Assembly (NCBI GenBank): GCA_003415625.1
Contig: PYIU01000003.1
Span: 6,386,001-6,450,000 of the forward strand
Direction: 5' to 3'
DNA from: Aquanectria penicillioides
Lineage: Eukaryota; Ascomycota; Sordariomycetes; Hypocreales; Nectriaceae
DNA length: 64,000 nt
Part shown: positions 57,915 to 64,000 of the stretch, one piece after another
Numbering within the stretch: the first letter of the stretch is position 1
Layout: each line of letters starts with the position of its first letter
Position numbers and translations under genes: made by a program
The notes under the pieces: generated by a model
What the model saw: the letters and a program-made list of their open reading frames with translations, nothing else
Told to the model about the DNA's origin: nothing
Databases searched by the model: none

Positions 57915-59556
57915 CGTGCCTTGTCGCGTTGCGCCGGCGCGGGTACTGCTGCTGACGGGCCGGCCAAGTGGTGGTGGATGCGGATGGTGATAGAGATGAG
58001 CGACGCCTGGATGATGCGGGATGCGAAATGGGCACTGCCTATCCTACTTGGCGTGACAAAGAAAGGATGGGGGAGGGAGCTTGGTTCGATTTGAACCCCC
58101 CAGCTGTACCCGCAGGGAATACCAAATGAAGGAAGCAACAACCAAAGAAAGGGGAAACAGGATGGGAACGGGGATGGAGAAGAAAACACGAGAGTAGAGA
58201 GTTGAGGGTCGAGTTGCGCGCGTGGGGAGGGGGATAAGGAGGGAGGGAAGTTTGGAAATGGGAGCGCGTCAACATGAGGAAAAGGCGCGGGCACGCGAAT
58301 CACGCATCAATGGGCCATTGACGGATTGACAGGATGAAAATTGCTTGGATTGAGTCCGAATTCTTCTTGATTCGACGATGCGCTGACCTACCGAACATGT
58401 CCGTCTCCTGGTGCGGTGTGCTTTGGGCATTCATTCACAACCCAGGCGGACGTGCGATGGAGTCGAGGTCTGTGGTAGACGTGCTATGCTGGCCCGGGGG
58501 AGTGCAAATCCCCCCAAATCTGGCCTATCTGGGCTTAGGCTGTCTCTGAGCCCTTGAGCCATGTGGGCGGCGGATGATGGGTACACACTCCCCCCGAGAC
58601 GCGCCCACTGGCCGGTAGGTACCTTGCAAGCCCCCCAGCAAAGCAGCCAGCCCCAGCGAAGCCCAGTAACCTTGTGCCTAACTCCCCTAACTGCCCTGGC
58701 CCGCGTTGACTGGGGGCGCTGCACCACTCATACTCGCACTCTCTCCCACACCTTACGCTTCTCCCCCTCGGGCCGTTGGCGTGATTAGGCCGTGCGAAAT
58801 CCATCGCGCCGCACATGGTGGTTGGGCTGAAGCACTGGTTGGATAGCTTCTTAGGCTTTGGCTTTTGCCTTCCCTTGGGTACCTTGCTTTCCACGACCTT
58901 CTTTTCTCACTTCTACATACATACGTCCCCGATGACAACAACAGCTAACTAGATGTATGTGCCGACAGAGTTTACGGGGGTCCTCATTGGGGCCGTTTCG
59001 CCCTCTCGCTCGCCCTGTCAAGAAACATCGTCAGCGATTCGCCCGCGGCATGTTGCGCTTGCTGCTCCTCTGCCTTAGTGCTTTGATGGTTGTGCTGGTT
59101 GGCGGAGAGCGGTCCCTGAGCACAGGGAGCCCCAGGGGATGATGATGGGACGTAGTCAGATGCAGACCGAAGGGGCTGTGTCGCCTTTGCTGGCTGGTGA
59201 GCCGTGGACCTGACACATGTTGACCAGGGGCCGTGAGGATGCTGAGCTCGAGTTGGGCGACATACATGTGCAGAGTCCCAACCTCAGTGGGCGGCATTCT
59301 AATTTTTTTTCCCTCCCTCCCTCTCCCATCCTCATCAAAGGCAAATGGGAGGCGCCTTGATTCAAGGCCAAGGGTTACGGTGCTCTAGCTTAGCCTTTCC
59401 CGTCTTGATGGGATGCAGGTGGGTGGTGGGTGCAGATAAACGACAACGACACGCTTTCCCCCCAAGCCATGCTATCATTGAATTACCAGACCAGAACAGC
59501 CTCAACCCACGCACTGTAGCGCACTGTAAGCCCATGTCCGAATGGAGTACATGTCT

Positions 59557-59580
59557 GTGCTGCGCTGCGCTGCACTGCAC
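59557..59580 (+). repeat. GCTGC/TGCGC repeat, copy 2
   Basis: GTGCTGCGCTGCGCTGCACTGC, closely resembling the array at 57891-57914 and in the same orientation. Confidence 0.75.
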
Positions 59581-62500
59581 CGTACCTTGCTTACACCTCA
59601 GCCAGCCAACTGGACATGGCGAATTGTAGTACACACCACGGCGTAAGATCCACCGATAGTGCAACTAGTTTGTACAGATTCTTTAGCCTCCAATCTCCAG
59701 TCTGACTTCTCCAGGCTCAAGCCGTCCACAGTGTCTCGGGCCGCTTTTCGCAATGTCTGAGCTGGACTTGCCTTCAAAGTGCTCCTCCTCTTCTAGGTCT
59801 GGTCACTCGGTATTTGGATCGTGGGGGCGTGGTGTTAGGGGCCGTCCCTCTTCAAAGTCCCTAAAGTGCCAGCGCCTGTCCCAAGTCCCACTGTCTGTGG
59901 TCGAAAGGCCAGTCCCCACGCCAATTGTTAAGCGCGTAGGAAACGCACCAAGAGCGGGCGTGAGTGGATGCATTGGTGGAGCAGGTTCCAGGATCTGGCA
60001 ACCTTGGTGCAGAGACAAGACTTTTTTCTTTTAAGGGAAATGGGGGTCCAGAGGGGTCAGAGCACCCAGGGCGTCCAGGGTTCAAAGGGCTCCAAAGTCT
60101 CCCAGCCTGGATGGGCCGCCTGGTCCTTGGACAATTTCAGAGCGGTTGCTACCCGTCCAGAGCGTGCAGCTACTGTTGCATCTTGTCCAAACAGGCGCCT
60201 TCGATGTGTGCGTATGCACAAACAAATACAACCTGTACCTACAACCAGTAGCCCCGAGCGTACTACTGTCGCTAGAACAGCCAACCCGCTGCCCGCCGCC
60301 TCTTCCATCTGCTTTCGGCCGCTGGTGTTCGTGGCCGGTGGGACTGGGTAAGCCTTGCTTCGCGCTTTACGTTGTGCTGATGTGGCATTCTCCGACGAAA
60401 TGTCCATCGCCCGTCGCCGTCATGGCCCGTTGTAAGCCTGTCCGTCCACCGTCGAGCACGCGGCGCCAAAGTTATGCGGCTGTGTCGCTCTGGCTCGGCA
60501 CTTTTTTTTTTTTTTCAAAACAAACTGTGGTCGCTGGCTACGGAGTCGATTCTCTTGCTGGTACGTCCACTGATTCGCCCGCGACTCTCTGGCCGAGTGG
60601 CCGGGTGGGGCCGACTTTTGGGGGGCCATCGGGAACCACAACGCAACGCAACGTTGAGCCCTGGAGGCTGAAGCAGGTTACAGGCTTGCAGTGATGGAGC
60701 ATTGGAGAGACATGACAACTATGGGGCGGCCGGTCCTTGGCCTCCCCCATCATCTCATCAATGCTTGACCTTGCTTTGCTGTAATTTTCCGTCTTCTCTG
60801 TTTTCACCCACTGCCGTCCGCATTTCTCCCTCTGTGCCGTGTGCGCGGCGTGCTATAGCGTGTTGCTCAGACGGGAGACGGCGTCGTCATCTCATCTCAT
60901 TTCATCCTGTTGTCTTTGTATCCTGCAACAATAGCCTCAGCTTGCTCCTTTGCTACGCTAACATCAATTTTTTTTTTCATTTCTTTTCATTTCTTTTTGG
61001 TCTCTCTGTAGACGAATTGAGTCTATCCCGCCCACGCATTCAATGTGCTGCAAGTGCAGTGCTTATCATACAACATGCGCCCCCGCGAGTTAGATGAATC
61101 TCTCCATCAAGTTGCGACTGGTACCCTCGTCCTCTGGTGGGAGGCGTTTTTACGTTTCACGCTGCAAGGCACAAGGCACAGACACAACCAGAGGTACCAG
61201 GCCAGGCGCATCTACGGAGGCAAGGCACCAGGGGTGTCCGTCTCACTTCCCCAGCCCACACAATCTTTTCCCCGGTCACCTGGCATGCCACGGGACATGG
61301 GCACTTCAGCCCTCTCGATTGGGCCCGGGCACTCTTCCACCGTGACGATGCGAGACATACATGGACTTGGGGCCTCCAGTCGTCGTCGATGCTGATACTG
61401 AGGCTGATACTGACACTCGTGCTTTCACCTTAGGCCAGTTTCGCGGTCGCTTCAGACCTGTCTCGTCTCTTGCTTTCGCTAGCCGCCCATTCTTCACACC
61501 TAGCTTGCGCTCACACACTTCCAAGACTGTCTTCAACGCAATCCTCCCATTACCTCGGCCATATGCAGGCCAGGTCAAGGTCGCGACGCAATACGAGGAA
61601 ATGTTCCACTCCATCAATGACAACTGCATTTACATCTAGCTCCCATGTTTGGCCGATACTGCCCAATCACCTAAGTCTCCACGTTCAAGTTTGAATGCAC
61701 ATACCTACAGCCATCGTGAAGGAAGACGCTTCCGTTCCAAGGTGACAACAACTAACATAGCTTGCTAGCAACCATCTGCCACCACCCATACCCTCTATCA
61801 CCCTCCACCTCACTGCCTGCATATATCGATGAGCAACCTTTCTGTGGCGCATCCAGCCAGCTGGCTAGGGATACCCTTTCCACAACCCTGGCTTGCCCTA
61901 CTTCGCCTTGACACACATTGTCGTCGTTGGCACCTGAAGTTGCCGCTTCGTGCACTGTAGGAAGTAGTGAGCACACCCTCAGCACTGCCCCTGCTCCTCC
62001 TCAGTGATACGGATGTCTCTCGAATCCTTCAGTCTCGGTTCGAGACTTGTTGAGATGCTGCGTACGTGTTCGTTCGCATCGTCTACATCCCTCGACGTCT
62101 TCGATAAGCGTCTTAGCTCCCCCGAACTTCCCTCCGTACACGTCGTCGACCAATTTCTTTCCGTGTCCTTGCAGATGCAACACAAGCGAGTGTGACCTCA
62201 ATCCATCATGAAGCCCCACGCGGCGAGCCCAACGAAGCTCTCGTCATACAACAATGCCACCACATACATGGACATTAATTAGCGAAGGCTAAGGTCTTGT
62301 GTACAGTACCTGCTCAATCACCGAGTACCGTGCGTGAGTGCTCAAGTCGCCAGATCTGCCCTGCCGTTCCGTGCCGTGTCGCATGCCATCTGAATTCGTA
62401 CCTGCAGTAGCTGAGCGATGCAATCGCAAGGCGTCGCAGGAGGGGCCAAGGCGCAGGAGCCGGGCCAGAAGAAAGGAAAAAGGCTCCGTCACATCTCATA

Positions 62501-64000
62501 CATTCGGCAATTTGACCTCGCACCGTAGATTTGGGTAGCCCCTTTTCTCCGTCCCCCAAAACAAATTCTCCGGTGCAAAGAGAGAGGGTCTTCATAGCTA
62601 CAATATGTTTTGACTTGGAGACAGCATGGCTGGATCTCACAGGGAATCTTGCGGGCTATCATCCAGGTTAACGACGCCTGGCGTAGGGTGTTGCAAGCGG
62701 ATAGGAAATGAGTGATTGGGATACTGGAGGTATAGGGAAACCCGGACCTCAGTAGCTCGCGGGACTCGTGGATCATCGTGCACCGACGATCTGTCAAGAA
62801 GCTTGGAGCTCGACATGGCTGAGCGGAGATTGTGGCGCATCTGCTCCTTTACACAACATGAGACCATTTCCAAACCTCTGCTGGGAACTCGGATGTACTT
62901 CCGTCCCAGCCCGGTACATTATAAACCAAACCCACATCTATGAAAATCCCCTGCTGTCCCCCTGAACGCTGAAAGATGTGCCATCCCAATCCCAACACAC
63001 TAGCTATGAGCTTCGACATGAAGTCAAACCAACTTTCTACTCCACCGACCAGAGGTGAGAGGAGCCGAGAATGGAATCTTGCCACATAGCCTCCTTACTG
63101 CTGGGTGCAACACTCCAATATGAGCCACAGTGAGTTTGGTTGGTAGCTTCCGCTCTTTGCAGATTTGCTTTCTGGGCAGCGGAAAGCTCAGATGCGACCC
63201 CACACTCAACCGGTCAACGAATAGTGTCTTCGTCCAGGGCAGACTGGGACATCTGGCCACTCATCGTCAGGTCTCACCCTCAAAAACACCTGTTTTTACC
63301 CCCAGAAAGCTGCCGCTTATAGACAAACTTGGGAAAATTCGGGCTTGAGTTGCGTCAGATCATATTGGCCTTATTCAGCAGCCATTGAGAAGGGACGCTG
63401 CGTGCATGGCGATTTGGGTTCTTCTCTCGGTGCATCTCGACGTCAGCCAGGGGACGGGACGAGTGGCAAGCGAGCCAGTCGCAATGACGGCGAGTGCATA
63501 CTTGTCCCTGGGACGAGACCGGCACCTTCGGCAAGGAGGAATAGGTGAGATAAGAGAGCAAGATGTCCGAAGGCAAACTAGATGTGACAATACCTATGTC
63601 CTCGAGTAAGATTCTGCCCAGTCACTCGATGTTTGCGCTTCGCAGCGCCAATTGCTTGTCACCTTTGCTTTGCACAGGGCCGTGCACGACATGCATTGGG
63701 GAATCCCTAACAGATCGAAAAGGGAGAAACGTCACATGCAGGATCCCGTGACCCAGCCAAGGCCTCCCCCTTTGGGGTTTCGGGCATTCCACTTTTGGAT
63801 GACATGGCATGGGCTCGAACAGTCATCGACCACCGAGCTCCGGCCATGAAGGGAGAGGAGGACCCGCTGGCCGATGGCTGCTGGTGGCTGGTTGACCGTT
63901 GCTGGCGCGGTGCCTCCTGAGATGCTTGTCTCCCTGTGGCTCCGGACAAGCTTCGCGTAAATTCTAGGTGGCTCTACTCGTAGAGTTGGACGGTAAAGTG

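Larger units (their letters stand above)
56939..64000. other. Gene-free region upstream of STE20 (about 7.1 kb)
   Basis: Many short frames on both strands, the longest about 180 codons, none with protein-like composition or recognisable motifs. The first 1.5 kb probably includes the STE20 promoter and leader. Several simple repeats cluster at 57230-57920 and 59557-59580 (listed separately). No tRNA, transposon or RIP-like A/T decay was seen. The window ends inside this region, so a neighbouring gene may begin beyond 64000. Confidence 0.5.

Noticed and set aside
58080..58105. GGTTCGATTTGAACC, resembling a tRNA B box
   Set aside because: No A box, acceptor stem or anticodon arm can be folded around it; it is just a short palindrome.
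60146..60694. 182-codon plus-strand frame
   Set aside because: Composition is not protein-like, it includes a poly-T encoded Phe run, and it has no recognisable motif.
43122..64000. RIP-mutated transposon remnants
   Set aside because: The gene-free blocks are not A/T-rich, show no terminal repeats or transposase, reverse transcriptase or integrase motifs.
1..64000. Biosynthetic gene cluster, CRISPR or toxin-antitoxin type system
   Set aside because: No PKS, NRPS, terpene synthase, cytochrome P450 or transporter grouping and no regularly spaced repeats; the genes are dispersed housekeeping functions.

Overview
This is nuclear DNA of a filamentous ascomycete (Pezizomycotina). The evidence is protein-coding genes split by short GT..AG introns of about 50-150 bases with CTAAC-type branch points, an intron-containing tRNA-Thr, and a fungal housekeeping gene set (Dna2, Aim21, Tvp18, peroxisomal thiolase, Age2, Sft1, Lsb3/Ysc84, Rsc9, Ste20). 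The protein sequences and the TACCTAGGTA-type intergenic motifs suggest Sordariomycetes, probably Hypocreales; that placement is an inference. No bacterial operon, CRISPR array, virus or intact transposon is visible.

Layout. 1-2846 (+): 3' part of an aromatic-acid-exporter/fusaric-acid-resistance-like membrane protein. 2951-7921 (-): DNA2 nuclease-helicase, divergent from a two-TM protein of unknown function (8384-9658, +). 10015-12623 (-): AIM21. 12624-16873: gene-free. 16874-17619 (-): TVP18. 19275-20779 (+): ornithine cyclodeaminase/mu-crystallin family, convergent with peroxisomal 3-ketoacyl-CoA thiolase (20965-22432, -). 23190-24639 (-) and 26200-26789 (+): two unrecognised proteins. 27046-27767 (-): MsrB. 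28870-30687 (+): AGE2 ArfGAP. 31359-31711 (-): SFT1 SNARE. 33857-35285 (+): LSB3/YSC84. 35959-36055 (+): tRNA-Thr(AGT). 36479-36949 (-) and 37760-39413 (-): unrecognised. 40177-43121 (+): RSC9. 43122-49881: gene-free. 49882-50957 (+): mitochondrial-type short-chain dehydrogenase. 52964-53341 (+): small hypothetical. 54147-56938 (-): STE20 kinase. 56939-64000: no gene seen.

The genes are not a pathway cluster. They are a typical eukaryotic mixture: DNA replication, chromatin remodelling, membrane traffic (Tvp18, Age2, Sft1), cortical actin and polarity (Aim21, Lsb3, Ste20), peroxisomal beta-oxidation and redox repair. I found no convincing undescribed system.

The most important structural observation is that nine of the genes carry ten points where the reading frame slips by exactly one base. 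At every site the coding sequence behaves as if one G or C is missing from a G/C run or doublet, and adding one base makes the whole gene length divisible by three. This fits undercalled homopolymers in the assembly better than pseudogenes. Gene coordinates below therefore span both frames, with the break noted in each entry. Other points of interest are two MCB (ACGCGT) boxes upstream of DNA2, two CCTCGG boxes upstream of the thiolase, one solid and one probable GC-AG intron, micro-exons, a perfect 12-bp hairpin, and a C25 tract.
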